Part shown: piece by piece, positions 17,328 through 27,365 of the stretch
Layout: each line of letters opens with the position of its first letter
Numbering within the stretch: position 1 is the stretch's first letter
Origin: Prochlorococcus sp. MIT 1300
GTDB lineage: Bacteria; Cyanobacteriota; Cyanobacteriia; PCC-6307; Cyanobiaceae
DNA length: 64,000 nt
Reading direction: 5' to 3'
NCBI RefSeq assembly: GCF_034092375.1
Contig: NZ_CP139302.1
Span: forward strand, 186,001-250,000
Notes under the pieces: generated by a model
The model's database searches: none
Told to the model about the DNA's origin: nothing
The model's input: only the letters and a program-made list of their open reading frames with translations
Made by a program: the position numbers and the translations under genes

Positions 17328-18926
17328 TTAGATTATTTTTGGCCTAGTAAAGGTATTTATAATAAGACTTTCTCTATTTCTATTAACCAGATAATGACGA
17401 CATTTATCGCTCAGTGCTTCGCCTAACAAGGTGATAGCTGAAAATATAGTCATCAGTAGGATGACTTCGCCCCATGCGAATGAGCTTATCGAATCTATAA
17501 GTTGCCATCCAATACCTGATCCTCCTATCACTCCAACGACAGCAGTTTCTCTTAGAATTACATCTGTTCGATATGCAGAGTAGGCAAGATAACTATTAGT
17601 TTGCATAGTCATGCTTCCATATAACCATGCTATACGTGAACTTGACCCAGATGTTTCTAATGATGTAATTAGGTTGTTACTTTGTGAGTCCAGCCCTTCT
17701 TTTAGTAGACGTCCCATAACCCCAACATTATGCATACCTAATGCTAAAGCTGCTATATAAATACTAGGATTGCTAGCCAGGAGAAGTATCAATGCAGATA
17801 ATTTAATAGGAATTAGTCTAAGGAATGCCCATAGAGCACTTTGAATACTTTGCCCCGTTTTAGTGGGCCAGATTAATAGACCTAAAGGAGGAATACCTAT
17901 TGCAATACCTGATGAAAGTATTGTCAATAAAAGAGTAGATCCTATAAGTTGTAATAAAGGTAAGCTTTGCCAGGCAAGCTTTAAATCAATGATTTCGGGT
18001 AGAGGGATTGATGTTGGCCGTAATCTATCAAATAGTCCAACATCAACTTGATACAATATGACTAGACTTGAAATAAATCCAAGCAATATCAGTAAAAGTG
18101 AGAGTGCTAAATGGTTGGTAATATTAGATCTTTCCTTTGAGATGTTTTGACGCCATAAGGTTAATGACTTCTCAAGAGAAAACATTACAAAACCAATCAT
18201 CCAAAGAGAGGTCCACATTTCTTCGAATTGAAGAGATTCGATTGTATATTGCAGCTCTGTACCAATTCCCCCCATCCCGAATAGGCCTAACAATGTTGCT
18301 CCCCTGAGTGCACATTCAAGTCGGTAACCACCATAAGTAAGTAAAACCGGTATCATTTTAGGGCCGAGTGAACTTGCTAATGCCGAAAATGGCCTGGCAC
18401 CAGCTTGAATTAAAGCAGTAAGAGATTTTGTCTCTAAAGTGTCAAGTTGATCACTTAAAACTCTAGCAACTAAAGCTGAATAGGGAATTGTTATTGCAAA
18501 AATAGCTATCCAGGGACTGAGTCCAAATATTTCTAAAAGAATTATTCCCCAGAGCATCTCATGAATTGATCTTGGTATTGCCAAAAACCGTCGTAATTGT
18601 ATCGCAATCCATTCTGGGTAATCGCATGTACGCCAAAACACTTTAGAGCTGAGGATTCCTAGGCCTGTCCCAAAAACAAAACTTATAGTCCAACTTAATA
18701 TTGCTGTAGTGATAGTGATTTTAAGCCCTTTCCATGCGCTATTTATAACAATGCTGTTAAGTGAGGGGTGAAAAGCAGCAGTAAAAAATGATGTTATAAG
18801 AGCTGCTCCTCCCTGATGCGCCCCTAAAATTAAACCTACAAAAACAGGTATCATTGCTGCCGCTGGCAGTATTGTTATGAGAACAGATGCAGGCTTGAAA
18901 TTCTTTATTTTACCGTGTAAATACAT
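17328..18926 (-). CDS. phnE: Phosphonate-type ABC permease, fused double domain
   Basis: A 532-residue membrane protein made of two tandem MetI-like permease domains. Each half has an EAA-type cytoplasmic loop: ALVARVLSDQLDTLETKSL in the first half and GVMGRLLKEGLDSQSN in the second. Ordinary PhnE proteins are about half this length, so this single chain should supply both membrane subunits. It overlaps phnC by 22 bases. With PhnC and PhnD it forms a complete importer for a phosphonate or related reduced-phosphorus compound. Confidence 0.88.
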   Translation of the reverse strand: MYLHGKIKNFKPASVLITILPAAAMIPVFVGLILGAHQGGAALITSFFTAAFHPSLNSIVINSAWKGLKITITTAILSWTISFVFGTGLGILSSKVFWRTCDYPEWIAIQLRRFLAIPRSIHEMLWGIILLEIFGLSPWIAIFAITIPYSALVARVLSDQLDTLETKSLTALIQAGARPFSALASSLGPKMIPVLLTYGGYRLECALRGATLLGLFGMGGIGTELQYTIESLQFEEMWTSLWMIGFVMFSLEKSLTLWRQNISKERSNITNHLALSLLLILLGFISSLVILYQVDVGLFDRLRPTSIPLPEIIDLKLAWQSLPLLQLIGSTLLLTILSSGIAIGIPPLGLLIWPTKTGQSIQSALWAFLRLIPIKLSALILLLASNPSIYIAALALGMHNVGVMGRLLKEGLDSQSNNLITSLETSGSSSRIAWLYGSMTMQTNSYLAYSAYRTDVILRETAVVGVIGGSGIGWQLIDSISSFAWGEVILLMTIFSAITLLGEALSDKCRHYLVNRNRESLIINTFTRPKII

Positions 18927-19648
18927 GATAAATCTTCTTCTTTCAGATCTTTTATTGGTTTATCGACAACAATTTGACCATTATTCAATCCAACTACTCT
19001 TGTGAAATCTTTGATCAATTCGGGGCGGTGAATACTAACAACAATTGTTTCTGCTATACCAAGAGAACACTTTTTATTTGAGTTGACTAGTAGGTTTAAA
19101 ATTTCATCAACCAGTTTCGGATCTAATCCAGTCAGAGGTTCATCTGCAAGTATTACATCTGCCCCTTGCCGCAGTAAACGGGCAATTGCTACTCTTTGCT
19201 TTTGCCCGCCAGACAATTCTTGAACGGGTCTTGTAATGAAGTTTTTTGATAGCCCTGCTGCATAAAGGCAAGATATGCATTCCTGTCTATTAACTATGCC
19301 AATTAAATTTTTTATTGCCCAAAGGAAGTTATGTATCCCAAGTGCTCCCGTATTTATATTTTGAATAACACTTAACTCATTAATTAACCTTAGATCTTGC
19401 CAAAGTGTGCCAATTTCCTTTCTTTCTCTTCTTTTTAATCTGAGTAGATCTTTCCCTTTCCATTTTACTTCTCCAAAGTCTGGTATTAGACTCCCATTCG
19501 AAACTGAAAGAAGGCTGGTTTTCCCTGCCCCACTATTTCCAAGTAATGCCACTCGTTCGCCTTTGAAAATCCTAAGGTGAATGTTTTTCAATCTGTCTCT
19601 ATTACTCCCTCTTACTCGTATTCCATTTAGCTCAAGGATTGGATTCAC
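18905..19648 (-). CDS. phnC: Phosphonate-type ABC transporter ATPase
   Basis: A 247-residue ATPase with Walker A (GNSGAGKTS, near residues 37-45), signature LSGGQKQRVAIA and Walker B VILADEP. Its gene overlaps phnD by 4 bases and phnE by 22 bases, so the three are translationally coupled. The family name rests on the neighbours as much as on the ATPase itself. No C-P lyase or phosphonate hydrolase gene is in the window, so the fate of the imported compound is unknown. Confidence 0.9.
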   Translation of the reverse strand: MNPILELNGIRVRGSNRDRLKNIHLRIFKGERVALLGNSGAGKTSLLSVSNGSLIPDFGEVKWKGKDLLRLKRRERKEIGTLWQDLRLINELSVIQNINTGALGIHNFLWAIKNLIGIVNRQECISCLYAAGLSKNFITRPVQELSGGQKQRVAIARLLRQGADVILADEPLTGLDPKLVDEILNLLVNSNKKCSLGIAETIVVSIHRPELIKDFTRVVGLNNGQIVVDKPIKDLKEEDLSCIYTVK

Positions 19649-20544
19649 TTAATCTTGCCAAGCTGGCGACCAATTGTTTCAATCTTGTTGTATTGATTAG
19701 CTTGTGCAGGGATAAATCTTTTAGCACCAAATAGATTTAAAATTTGCAGGTGTGATTCATTTTTGTTATTTAATTTGAAGAATGATTTCTGCAAACTAGT
19801 TGTGAACCCTTTCCCAAAACGACTGTCAAGATTAGCTTGAGCTAGCCAATGATAGTCAGCATAGGGAGGGCTTCGCCAGATTACCGAAACTTTTGACTCT
19901 TTAATTCGTCCTCTTTCTTTGTTTGATTTCCAGACCTGCTCATTTAGTGCTCCAGCTTGATACGAGCCACTTTGAACAAGGGCAATGGTTGCATCATGAC
20001 TTCCACTGAATCCTGCAATACCACCGGAAAAGTCTTTTACAATCACACCTCCTTTTTGTAAGAAGTACTGTGGCATAAGTCTTCCTGACGTTGAACTCTC
20101 TGAGCCGAAAGTAAAACGCTTACCCTTAAATATACCTAATTGTGATATTTTCTTTATTGGCTTTAATTTTGTAGATTTGTTTGCGATGAAAACACTACGA
20201 AAATTTTTATCTATGTCTCTTTGCGCTATTACTTTTGAACCTGGCGTCTGAAGTCTTGCTTGTACTCCAGTTAGGCCACCAAACCAGACCAAGTCAAGGC
20301 TTCCAGTTCTGAATGCGCTAACAGTTGCTTGATAACTTGATACAGGAACATATTTAACTAAAACATCTAAATCCTGGCTTAGGTGGGTGGAAAGTAAGTT
20401 GTAGAGTCTATTTAGGCGCTCTGGATTTTGATCTGGAATTCCTCCAATCAAAAGGATCTTATTGTTCTTCTGTGTACAGCTAGTGATTGTTAGTAGGGCA
20501 CATAAGAGTGGTGCTGTTAGTACTATCCTTTTTAGGAACTTCAT
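19645..20544 (-). CDS. phnD: Phosphonate-type periplasmic binding lipoprotein
   Basis: A 299-residue solute-binding protein of the PhnD/PtxB group. The N-terminus is a lipoprotein signal ending in ITSC near residue 23, so the mature protein should be lipid-anchored outside the plasma membrane. Family blocks include WFGGLTGVQAR and TFGSESSTSGRLMPQYF, the latter part of the ligand pocket. Work on Prochlorococcus PhnD and PtxB homologues shows that binding preference among phosphite and methylphosphonate differs between paralogues, so the ligand is not settled by homology. It is the first transporter gene, 17 bases behind aspC. Confidence 0.9.
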   Translation of the reverse strand: MKFLKRIVLTAPLLCALLTITSCTQKNNKILLIGGIPDQNPERLNRLYNLLSTHLSQDLDVLVKYVPVSSYQATVSAFRTGSLDLVWFGGLTGVQARLQTPGSKVIAQRDIDKNFRSVFIANKSTKLKPIKKISQLGIFKGKRFTFGSESSTSGRLMPQYFLQKGGVIVKDFSGGIAGFSGSHDATIALVQSGSYQAGALNEQVWKSNKERGRIKESKVSVIWRSPPYADYHWLAQANLDSRFGKGFTTSLQKSFFKLNNKNESHLQILNLFGAKRFIPAQANQYNKIETIGRQLGKIK

Positions 20545-20561
20545 AAGAGGTATACAGTTGG

Positions 20562-21752
20562 TTAACCCTTGTTTAAGATTCCCATTATAAAGTTATCAAG
20601 TCTATTTAGTCCGTCTTCTATTGTTTTTTGAGAAACAGCACACGATAACCTTATACATCGATCCTCACCAAAGGCAGCTCCCGGAACCAATGCCAATCCA
20701 GATTCTTCAAGTGCTTTTTCACAAAAGGTGATTGAGTCCGGACAGCCTTCGGGTAGTTGAGGAAAGGCGTAAAAGGCTCCCTTTGGTGGGACCAGTGCAA
20801 TACCCTTTATAGACAAGAGACCCTTAGTCAGCTGTTTCCTCCGTTTGTTATAGCTATCAACCATCTCGTAAACGCAATCCATCGGGCCTGTAAGAGCAGC
20901 CAATGCACCTTTCTGGACAAAACTACAAACATTACTAGTGCTTTGACTCTGCAATGCAGACGCAGCTTTGATTGTATCTTTGTTACCACAAAGATATCCT
21001 ATTCGCCACCCCGTCATGGCCCATCCTTTTGCAAAGCCGTTAACAGTAAAAATACGATCCTTTATTTCAGGAGCTAAAGCAGCAAAACTATAATGGGTTG
21101 TATTCTCCTCTAGCAAAAACTCATATATCTCGTCACTCATAACACATAGATTAGGGTTGTTTTGAACTAAATCTACAATATTTTTCAACAAATCTAATGA
21201 CAGTATCTGACCGGTTGGATTTCCAGGTGTATTGAGTACAAGGAGTCTAGATTTTTCATTAATTGAATTATTTAATGCTTCAATATCTAATTTAAATCCA
21301 TCATTGGGATCTGACTTTATTGGTATAGGCACGCCTCCAGCCAATCGTGCCATTTCTGGATAACTTAACCAATAGGGAGATGGAATTAGAACTTCATCGC
21401 CTGGGTTAAGTAATATTTGAAAGAGATTGTATATAGCTTGCTTGCCACCATTGGTCACAAGCACTTCATCTAATGTTGTTTCTATATTGTTTCTACTGGT
21501 CAACTTTTCTGCTATTGCATGGCGAAGTTCGGGATCACCTGCTGAAGGCCCATATCGAGTAACCCCGTCTTTTAAGGCTTTTAAGGTTGCTTCGATAATG
21601 AACTCTGGCGTGTTGAAATCAGGTTCCCCTGCACTAAGGCTGCAGATGTCAACACCTCGTTTTTGTAAAGCCTTGGATCGTGCACTGATGGCCAGTGTAA
21701 GAGAGGGTTGCAGGGCCTTAGCCCTACTTGATAGCTCTGGCGAGATTTGCAT
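20562..21752 (-). CDS. aspC: Aspartate/aromatic aminotransferase, class I
   Basis: A 396-residue PLP enzyme of the class I aminotransferases. It has the PLP-contact SDEIYE stretch, the catalytic Lys in NGFAKGWAMTGWRIGY, and a C-terminal Arg in CIRLSCAVS that binds the carboxylate. It most likely transfers the amino group between aspartate and 2-oxoglutarate or related acids. It is the first gene of the minus-strand run leading into phnD with a 17-base gap, so it is probably co-transcribed, although no metabolic link is evident. Confidence 0.92.
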   Translation of the reverse strand: MQISPELSSRAKALQPSLTLAISARSKALQKRGVDICSLSAGEPDFNTPEFIIEATLKALKDGVTRYGPSAGDPELRHAIAEKLTSRNNIETTLDEVLVTNGGKQAIYNLFQILLNPGDEVLIPSPYWLSYPEMARLAGGVPIPIKSDPNDGFKLDIEALNNSINEKSRLLVLNTPGNPTGQILSLDLLKNIVDLVQNNPNLCVMSDEIYEFLLEENTTHYSFAALAPEIKDRIFTVNGFAKGWAMTGWRIGYLCGNKDTIKAASALQSQSTSNVCSFVQKGALAALTGPMDCVYEMVDSYNKRRKQLTKGLLSIKGIALVPPKGAFYAFPQLPEGCPDSITFCEKALEESGLALVPGAAFGEDRCIRLSCAVSQKTIEDGLNRLDNFIMGILNKG

Positions 21753-21844
21753 TCTCGCTATACCTCCTTTTCCCTGGGTTCTTCAGAATCACATTTTGCC
21801 GGATGTTTTCTTCTAGACAATCTTTGTAGCTGTCTAATGTTGTG

Positions 21845-22234
21845 ATGATCCAACCAGAATTGAGCTTCGTACTCCCAGCGAAATCACCTTTAAACCTTGG
21901 CAAATTTTACTCTTTTGTTATGGGTGAGGAGATCCAACCTGGTTTCACTAAAGACCATTTGTGCCTAAGTCACCCGAATGGATCGTCTATTCAGATCTTC
22001 CGCCCATCAGAAAAGTATCCTTTTCCATTAACGGGAACCTCTCTGGGTCTGTGTTTTTACGGTGAGCCTTCTTCTAACCCTTTAAAGAACTTGGATGACT
22101 GGGTCTCTTCAGTCATGTCAAAAGGAGCAAAGAGAATTACCTCATCTTCACTGCAAAGCTTTGGAGCGGAGGTTTGGGTCGCGGACCCTGAGGGCAATTA
22201 TTTCTTATTGGTTATTCCATTTGAATGCGATTAA
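21845..22234 (+). CDS. Glyoxalase/bleomycin-resistance-fold protein
   Basis: A 129-residue single-domain protein with the beta-alpha-beta-beta-beta pattern of the vicinal-oxygen-chelate fold: an opening strand ELSFVLPA, helix SPLNLGKFYSFV, and a closing AEVWVADPEGNYFLLVIP. A GTG directly upstream (21842) is an alternative start. Metal ligands cannot be assigned with certainty, so it may be an enzyme or a binding protein. It is divergent from aspC, and the udg gene follows in the same direction with a 27-base gap. Confidence 0.7.
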   Translation: MIQPELSFVLPAKSPLNLGKFYSFVMGEEIQPGFTKDHLCLSHPNGSSIQIFRPSEKYPFPLTGTSLGLCFYGEPSSNPLKNLDDWVSSVMSKGAKRITSSSLQSFGAEVWVADPEGNYFLLVIPFECD

Positions 22235-22261
22235 GCCTTTATCAAATTATGGTTTCGTTGG

Positions 22262-22879
22262 ATGACTAAATCTCAAACCTCTCTGCCTAGAGGAGATATC
22301 AGTTGCACTGAGAAGGATTTGCAAAGGCCCAGAGTGGTTGTTGCGCGGGGCAACCCCTTTGCAGACGTGATGCTAATAGGAGAGGCTCCAGGTGTAGCAG
22401 AGGATGCCCTTGGAGAGCCTTTCGTAGGACGCTCTGGACAATTCTTAGAAAACTTAATTAAGGGTGTTGGAATGAACCCAAGCAAAGACTTCTATATTTC
22501 TAATGTTGTTAAGTGTCGACCGCCTAATAATCGAAAGCCATCTAAAGCCGAAATTGTTTCCTGGTGGCCCTGGCTTAGAGAACAAATCACCCTTGTTGAT
22601 CCACATATATTGGTTTTGGCGGGATCAACAGCATTAGAAGCTGTGTTAGGGATTAAAACTGGCATTTCTCGCCTTCGAGGACAATGGCATGATTATGAAG
22701 GTCGTCTAGTAATGCCTCTCTTTCATCCTGCATACCTTCTAAGGAATCCTTCAAAGGCAGAAGGTGCTCCAACTTCATTGACCGTGGCTGACCTTATTGA
22801 GGTTCGCCAACAGCTTGATAAATTCAAAAGAACTGAAGTTATAACTATGCTCGATTCTGATGCTTGTTTACAGTCATGA
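22262..22879 (+). CDS. Type IV-like uracil-DNA glycosylase lacking Fe-S cysteines
   Basis: A 205-residue protein with all family 4 uracil-DNA glycosylase motifs: GEAPG (residues 40-44), [10 protein letters not shown] (51-60), [10 protein letters not shown] (84-93) and [10 protein letters not shown] (near 165). It removes uracil from DNA as the first step of base excision repair. Family enzymes bind a [4Fe-4S] cluster with four cysteines; here only C85 clearly aligns, C15 may be a second, and the fourth position is W101. Its TGA overlaps the ispG start codon (ATGA), so the two are translationally coupled. Confidence 0.88.
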   Translation: MTKSQTSLPRGDISCTEKDLQRPRVVVARGNPFADVMLIGEAPGVAEDALGEPFVGRSGQFLENLIKGVGMNPSKDFYISNVVKCRPPNNRKPSKAEIVSWWPWLREQITLVDPHILVLAGSTALEAVLGIKTGISRLRGQWHDYEGRLVMPLFHPAYLLRNPSKAEGAPTSLTVADLIEVRQQLDKFKRTEVITMLDSDACLQS

Positions 22880-24102
22880 ACTCAAGCTTTGTCGATAGCG
22901 TTGATTCATCATCAAAACGCTACGACACCAAGATTTATAGGCGCTCAACCCGCACGGTGATGGTTGGGGACATTTCCATAGGAAGTGATCATCCAGTAAG
23001 AGTTCAGTCCATGATCAATGAGGACACACTGGATATAGACGGGGCTGTTGCAGGAATCAGGCGTTTGCATGAGGTGGGCTGTGAAATTGTTCGATTGACA
23101 GTTCCTTCATTGGCTCATGCGAAAGCAGTTGGTGAAATACGTAAAAAGCTAATTGCAACCTATGCAAGGGTCCCTCTTGTTGCAGATGTTCATCACAATG
23201 GGATGAAAATAGCATTAGAGGTTGCCAAACATGTAGACAAAGTCCGAATTAATCCTGGACTATTTGTATTCGAGCAGCCTGATCCTCTTAGAAAAGAATT
23301 CTCGGCAGACGAGATTAACTCTATTAGTAATCGTATTATTGAAAGATTTAAACCTCTTGTTGCCCTTCTAAAGGAACAAGATAAAGCACTTCGAATAGGA
23401 GTCAATCATGGCTCTCTAGCAGAAAGAATGCTTTTTTCGTATGGTGATACTCCTTTAGGTATGGTTGAATCAGCAATGGAATTTGTACGTATTTGTGATT
23501 CATTAGATTTTCATAATATTGTTATTTCAATGAAGGCCTCAAGAGCTCCAGTGATGCTGGCTGCTTATAGATTAATGGCTGACAGAATGGATAAGGAAGG
23601 ATTTAATTACCCTTTGCATTTAGGGGTTACTGAAGCTGGAGATGGTGATTATGGACGAATTAAGAGTACAGCCGGCATAGCTACTCTCTTATCTGAAGGA
23701 CTGGGGGACACTATTCGTGTTTCTCTCACTGAAGCCCCAGAGAAAGAAATCCCTGTTTGCTATTCGATTCTTCAGGCTGTAGGCCTTCGTAAAACGATGG
23801 TTGAATATATAAGTTGCCCAAGTTGTGGAAGAACATTGTTTAATCTTGAGGAGGTTGTTCAAAAAGTTAGAGGTGCCACTCAACACTTAACAGGATTAGA
23901 TATAGCTGTAATGGGCTGTATTGTTAATGGGCCAGGAGAGATGGCAGATGCAGACTATGGCTACGTAGGAAAAGGCCCTGGAGTTATAGCCCTGTATCGA
24001 GGTCGTGAAGAAATTAAAAAAGTACCTGAAGATCAAGGTGTTGAGGCTCTTGTTGATCTAATAAAAGAAGATGGTCGTTGGATTGAACCCCACAAGAAAT
24101 GA
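22876..24102 (+). CDS. ispG: (E)-4-hydroxy-3-methylbut-2-enyl-diphosphate synthase
   Basis: A 408-residue Fe-S enzyme of the MEP pathway to isoprenoids, which supplies carotenoid, phytol and quinone side chains. Opening block [14 protein letters not shown] and the C-terminal cluster cysteines in CPSCGRT and GCIVNGPGE are in place. In-frame codons extend to a TTG at 22864, but the ATG at 22876 overlaps the preceding stop as ATGA and is the natural start. Its own stop overlaps the next ATG in the same way at 24099. Another enzyme of the same pathway, dxs, lies at the right edge of the window. Confidence 0.95.
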   Translation: MNSSFVDSVDSSSKRYDTKIYRRSTRTVMVGDISIGSDHPVRVQSMINEDTLDIDGAVAGIRRLHEVGCEIVRLTVPSLAHAKAVGEIRKKLIATYARVPLVADVHHNGMKIALEVAKHVDKVRINPGLFVFEQPDPLRKEFSADEINSISNRIIERFKPLVALLKEQDKALRIGVNHGSLAERMLFSYGDTPLGMVESAMEFVRICDSLDFHNIVISMKASRAPVMLAAYRLMADRMDKEGFNYPLHLGVTEAGDGDYGRIKSTAGIATLLSEGLGDTIRVSLTEAPEKEIPVCYSILQAVGLRKTMVEYISCPSCGRTLFNLEEVVQKVRGATQHLTGLDIAVMGCIVNGPGEMADADYGYVGKGPGVIALYRGREEIKKVPEDQGVEALVDLIKEDGRWIEPHKK

Positions 24103-25448
24103 ATTTGTTAAAAAAACCTTCTACTCTCAAATTTGCCTTAGAAATCGACAGGAAATTTTTATTTCTTAGCAGTCTTTATTTTGCTTTCTTTATTTCATCA
24201 CCTGGTTTTAGTTTTCCTAGAAAATTCAATTCTTCAATAGCCGATAGCCCGAAGGAAGTTATTGATCAAGTATGGCAAATTGTTTATAGAGACTATTTAG
24301 ACCCTACTGGTTCTTTTGATCGTAATGATTGGATAGATATACGTAAGAAAATGCTTAACAGAACCTACTCTGATAATACTGAGTCTTATGATGCTATTAG
24401 AGGAATGCTAGAAAGCCTTAAAGATCCTTATACAAGATTTATGGAACCTAAGGACTTTAAAGAGATGCAAATAGATACTAGTGGAGAACTTACTGGTGTA
24501 GGTATTCAACTTTCCCTGGATAGAGAAACGAAAGAGCTAATCGTTGTCTCACCAATTGAGAACACCCCAGCTTTTGAAGCAGGTATACAACCTAATGATG
24601 TAATTATTTTGATTGATGGTAGATCGACTAAGGGGATGTCAATACAAGATGCTGTGAAGCTAATTAGAGGAAAGGAAGGGACTAAGGTTGTATTAGGAAT
24701 TCGTAGAAATGGAAAAGTTATTAAGTTCCCTATATATAGAGCAAAAATTGAATTACTCGCAGTTAATAGAAAAATAAATACTACTTTTGATGGGCTGGAT
24801 GTTGGCTATATTCGGTTAAAACAATTTAATTCCAATGCAGCTAAGGAGATGAGGGTTGCAATAAAAGATTTTGAGTTAAAAGGAGTTGAAGGCTATGTCT
24901 TAGATTTGCGTAGCAATCCAGGTGGGTTACTTGAATCAAGTGTAGATATTGCTCGCCAATGGATTAATAGAGGAACGATAGTAAGTACTATGACTAGAGA
25001 TGGTATTAAGGACACTAGAAGAGCAAATGGAAGAGCACTAACCTCAAGGCCTGTTGTTGTATTGGTAAATGAAGGCTCAGCAAGCGCAAGTGAAATATTG
25101 TCAGGTGCTATTCAAGACAATCGTAGAGGTATTCTTGTTGGCCAGAAAACTTTTGGGAAGGGATTGGTTCAGTCGGTGAGACGATTGTCAGATGGGTCTG
25201 GATTAACTGTAACTATAGCTAAGTACTTAACGCCTAACGGAACTGATATACATAGAAATGGTATTTACCCAGATATTCAATCTACAATTCCTAAGGGTAA
25301 GCTTGAAAAAATGACAACAAGAGACCTCGGAACAGAGGCAGATGTCCAGTATGTAGTTGCAGAAACTGCATTATCAAGATTACTTTCTAGGCAAAATAAT
25401 GAGAATTCATTTGATTATCATAAATACAATTTAGTTAGCCAATTCTAA
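24099..25448 (+). CDS. Carboxyl-terminal processing protease (S41)
   Basis: A 449-residue serine protease. A signal or anchor helix lies at residues 19-37, a PDZ domain near 110-200 (GVGIQLSLD ... NDVIILIDG), and the S41 core has the catalytic Ser in EGSASASE and Lys in QKTFGKG. Such enzymes trim C-termini of exported proteins; CtpA matures the D1 protein of photosystem II. Cyanobacteria have several Ctp paralogues, so I do not name this one CtpA. It starts inside the ispG stop codon (ATGA). Confidence 0.9.
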   Translation: MNLLKKPSTLKFALEIDRKFLFLSSLYFAFFISSPGFSFPRKFNSSIADSPKEVIDQVWQIVYRDYLDPTGSFDRNDWIDIRKKMLNRTYSDNTESYDAIRGMLESLKDPYTRFMEPKDFKEMQIDTSGELTGVGIQLSLDRETKELIVVSPIENTPAFEAGIQPNDVIILIDGRSTKGMSIQDAVKLIRGKEGTKVVLGIRRNGKVIKFPIYRAKIELLAVNRKINTTFDGLDVGYIRLKQFNSNAAKEMRVAIKDFELKGVEGYVLDLRSNPGGLLESSVDIARQWINRGTIVSTMTRDGIKDTRRANGRALTSRPVVVLVNEGSASASEILSGAIQDNRRGILVGQKTFGKGLVQSVRRLSDGSGLTVTIAKYLTPNGTDIHRNGIYPDIQSTIPKGKLEKMTTRDLGTEADVQYVVAETALSRLLSRQNNENSFDYHKYNLVSQF

Positions 25449-25491
25449 GCCGAATAGATTGAAAAAAAACTATTTTATGTAGAACATTAGA

Positions 25492-26067
25492 TTATTTGTC
25501 TAATCTCCAATAACCAAACCATTCGGGGATGTAACTCTGACTTCTTTGAAGTGGATCAGGTTGAAGTGCTACAGACCACTCTCCAATACTTTCAATGCGA
25601 CAATTGTCATCTGCAACGTATGAAGTTTCTATTATTTTCAAATCATCTTTATGCCTTTTTTCATATTTTGGTAGCCAATTTACCTTTGCTTTCTTTATTG
25701 CCTCTTTTGAGGAGTTTGCAACGACCATGCCAAATTCATGGGCTTCAGCTAATTGGTCTGACTTGTAGCCACCTAAGTTTACAAACCATAGTTTTTTTAA
25801 GGATTCGTTCTTACAACTTATCGAACTTTTGTTAATAGGTTTTAATTTAGAGGCTTCTTTTAAAACTATCTTATAACCATCGACGTATTCTAAATTCATA
25901 TAACTATCTATATGAAGTCCTTTTTGGTTCCCAAACCATTGGGATTTTAATTCGGGTATAGCTGCCTCTATAGTTTCTGATGCTACCCACCTGACGTCAT
26001 GTAGCTCGACATTGCAATTTCGGAATCTTCCTCCTAAAACTACTAGGTATAGTTTGACCTTAGACAC
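25492..26067 (-). CDS. DUF1543-like protein with two tandem copies
   Basis: A 191-residue soluble protein made of two related halves. The first begins KLYLVVLGGRFRNCNVELHDV and the second, about 90 residues later, KLWFVNLGGYKSDQLAEAHEF; both continue into an A/S-rich helix and an acidic 'D...Y' segment. The motif pattern is that of DUF1543, a family of unknown function, assigned here from memory. The gene is isolated by about 290 bases on its upstream side and converges with the ctp gene. Confidence 0.65.
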   Translation of the reverse strand: MSKVKLYLVVLGGRFRNCNVELHDVRWVASETIEAAIPELKSQWFGNQKGLHIDSYMNLEYVDGYKIVLKEASKLKPINKSSISCKNESLKKLWFVNLGGYKSDQLAEAHEFGMVVANSSKEAIKKAKVNWLPKYEKRHKDDLKIIETSYVADDNCRIESIGEWSVALQPDPLQRSQSYIPEWFGYWRLDK

Positions 26068-26353
26068 TTCTTTTAGAAATAATAGAATTCAAGCACATCA
26101 GCTTGATGTTTTTAACTAAAGGGAGGAATCTCTTTTTTAATTTTTATTTTTTGAATTTTGGTGGTTGCATTAATTTCATTGGGAAGCGAACTCTTCAAAT
26201 ATTAGTTTATATAATCATGCACATTAAAACATAGGGTAGTAAAGTTGCTAATTTGTAGAATCCCTTTTTGATTTGCGACTTATTGTGCAAAGAGTTTAAT
26301 TTGATGATTTCAATGATTGAATTGGATACTATATGCTGTGAATTTGCTAATAA

Positions 26354-27334
26354 CTAAGTACTCATTTCAAGCATCCGCTCAATAGGTATTAGTGCTTGGG
26401 TGATTAGATTTTTTTCAATTATGATTTCTGGTTCTTTTAATTTTAGACACCTCGCCAGTTTTTCTAAGGTATTTAATCTCATATAAGGACATTCGTTGCA
26501 TGAACATCCATCTACGCCTGGAACCTCAAGAAATATCTTGTTCGGTTGCTCTAATCGCATTTGGTGCAGTATGCCAGGCTCGGTAAGTACAATGAACTCC
26601 CTTGATTTACTTTCTTTTGTTCTAGAAAGCAGTTTGCTGGTAGATCCAATAAATGTAGACATAGCGAGAAGGTTCTCTTGACATTCTGGATGTGCAATGA
26701 TTTCTGCATTAGGGTATTGAATTTTTAGTTTTATTAATGCTTCCTCGCTAAATGCTTCATGAACAGAACAACTTCCATCCCAAAGTGTAAGCGAACGACC
26801 ACTTTGTTTCTCTACCCATTTTCCAAGATTTTTGTCAGGTGCAAAAATGATGGGCCGGTCTTCTGGTAATTGTTTTATAAGGTCAACTGCATTGCTACTG
26901 GTACAAATAAGATCACTTTGTGCTTTTACAGCTGCACTACAGTTGATATAACTAACTACAAAATGATCAGGATGTTTTGAACGAAAATTTGCAAAATCTT
27001 CTGCTGGACATTCATCTGACAAGCTACATCCTGCATCCATATCAGGTATTAGAACCGTTTTGTGAGGATTAAGAATCTTTGCTGTCTCTGCCATGAAATG
27101 AACACCGCAAAAAACTATTACCTCTGCTGTTGTGGTGGCTGCCTTCCGAGACAGTTCTAGTGAATCCCCAACGAAATCAGCAATATCTTGTATCTCGGGA
27201 TCTTGATAGTAATGAGCAAGGATCACGGCATTGATCTCCTCGCGGATTAAATTAATCTCCTTAACTAGTGCAGGGGTTTTTCCCTGAACAGTCTTCATTG
27301 AATTTGCTTCCAAAATATTGGTCATTTTGACCAT
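26354..27334 (-). CDS. nadA: Quinolinate synthase
   Basis: A protein of up to 326 residues of the NadA family, which condenses iminoaspartate with dihydroxyacetone phosphate to quinolinate in NAD synthesis. The three Fe-S cysteines lie in [11 protein letters not shown] (C103), [12 protein letters not shown] and [13 protein letters not shown]. The catalytic ILAHYYQ stretch is near residue 38. Several in-frame ATGs exist; MKTVQGK at residue 13 is an alternative start. A 6-bp inverted repeat spans the first start codon. It is divergent from a metallophosphoesterase gene with only 31 bases between. Confidence 0.95.
   Translation of the reverse strand: MVKMTNILEANSMKTVQGKTPALVKEINLIREEINAVILAHYYQDPEIQDIADFVGDSLELSRKAATTTAEVIVFCGVHFMAETAKILNPHKTVLIPDMDAGCSLSDECPAEDFANFRSKHPDHFVVSYINCSAAVKAQSDLICTSSNAVDLIKQLPEDRPIIFAPDKNLGKWVEKQSGRSLTLWDGSCSVHEAFSEEALIKLKIQYPNAEIIAHPECQENLLAMSTFIGSTSKLLSRTKESKSREFIVLTEPGILHQMRLEQPNKIFLEVPGVDGCSCNECPYMRLNTLEKLARCLKLKEPEIIIEKNLITQALIPIERMLEMST
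27319..27333. promoter_or_regulatory. Inverted repeat over the nadA start codon
   Basis: TGGTCA-TTT-TGACCA is a perfect 6-bp inverted repeat with a 3-base spacer. It covers most of the nadA ATG and lies about 35 bases upstream of the divergent metallophosphoesterase start. It could be an operator acting on the shared promoter region, but it is short and coding sequence overlaps it. Confidence 0.25.
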
Positions 27335-27365
27335 CTGGGGCAGGATGGGAAGAAGCTAAGCATAT

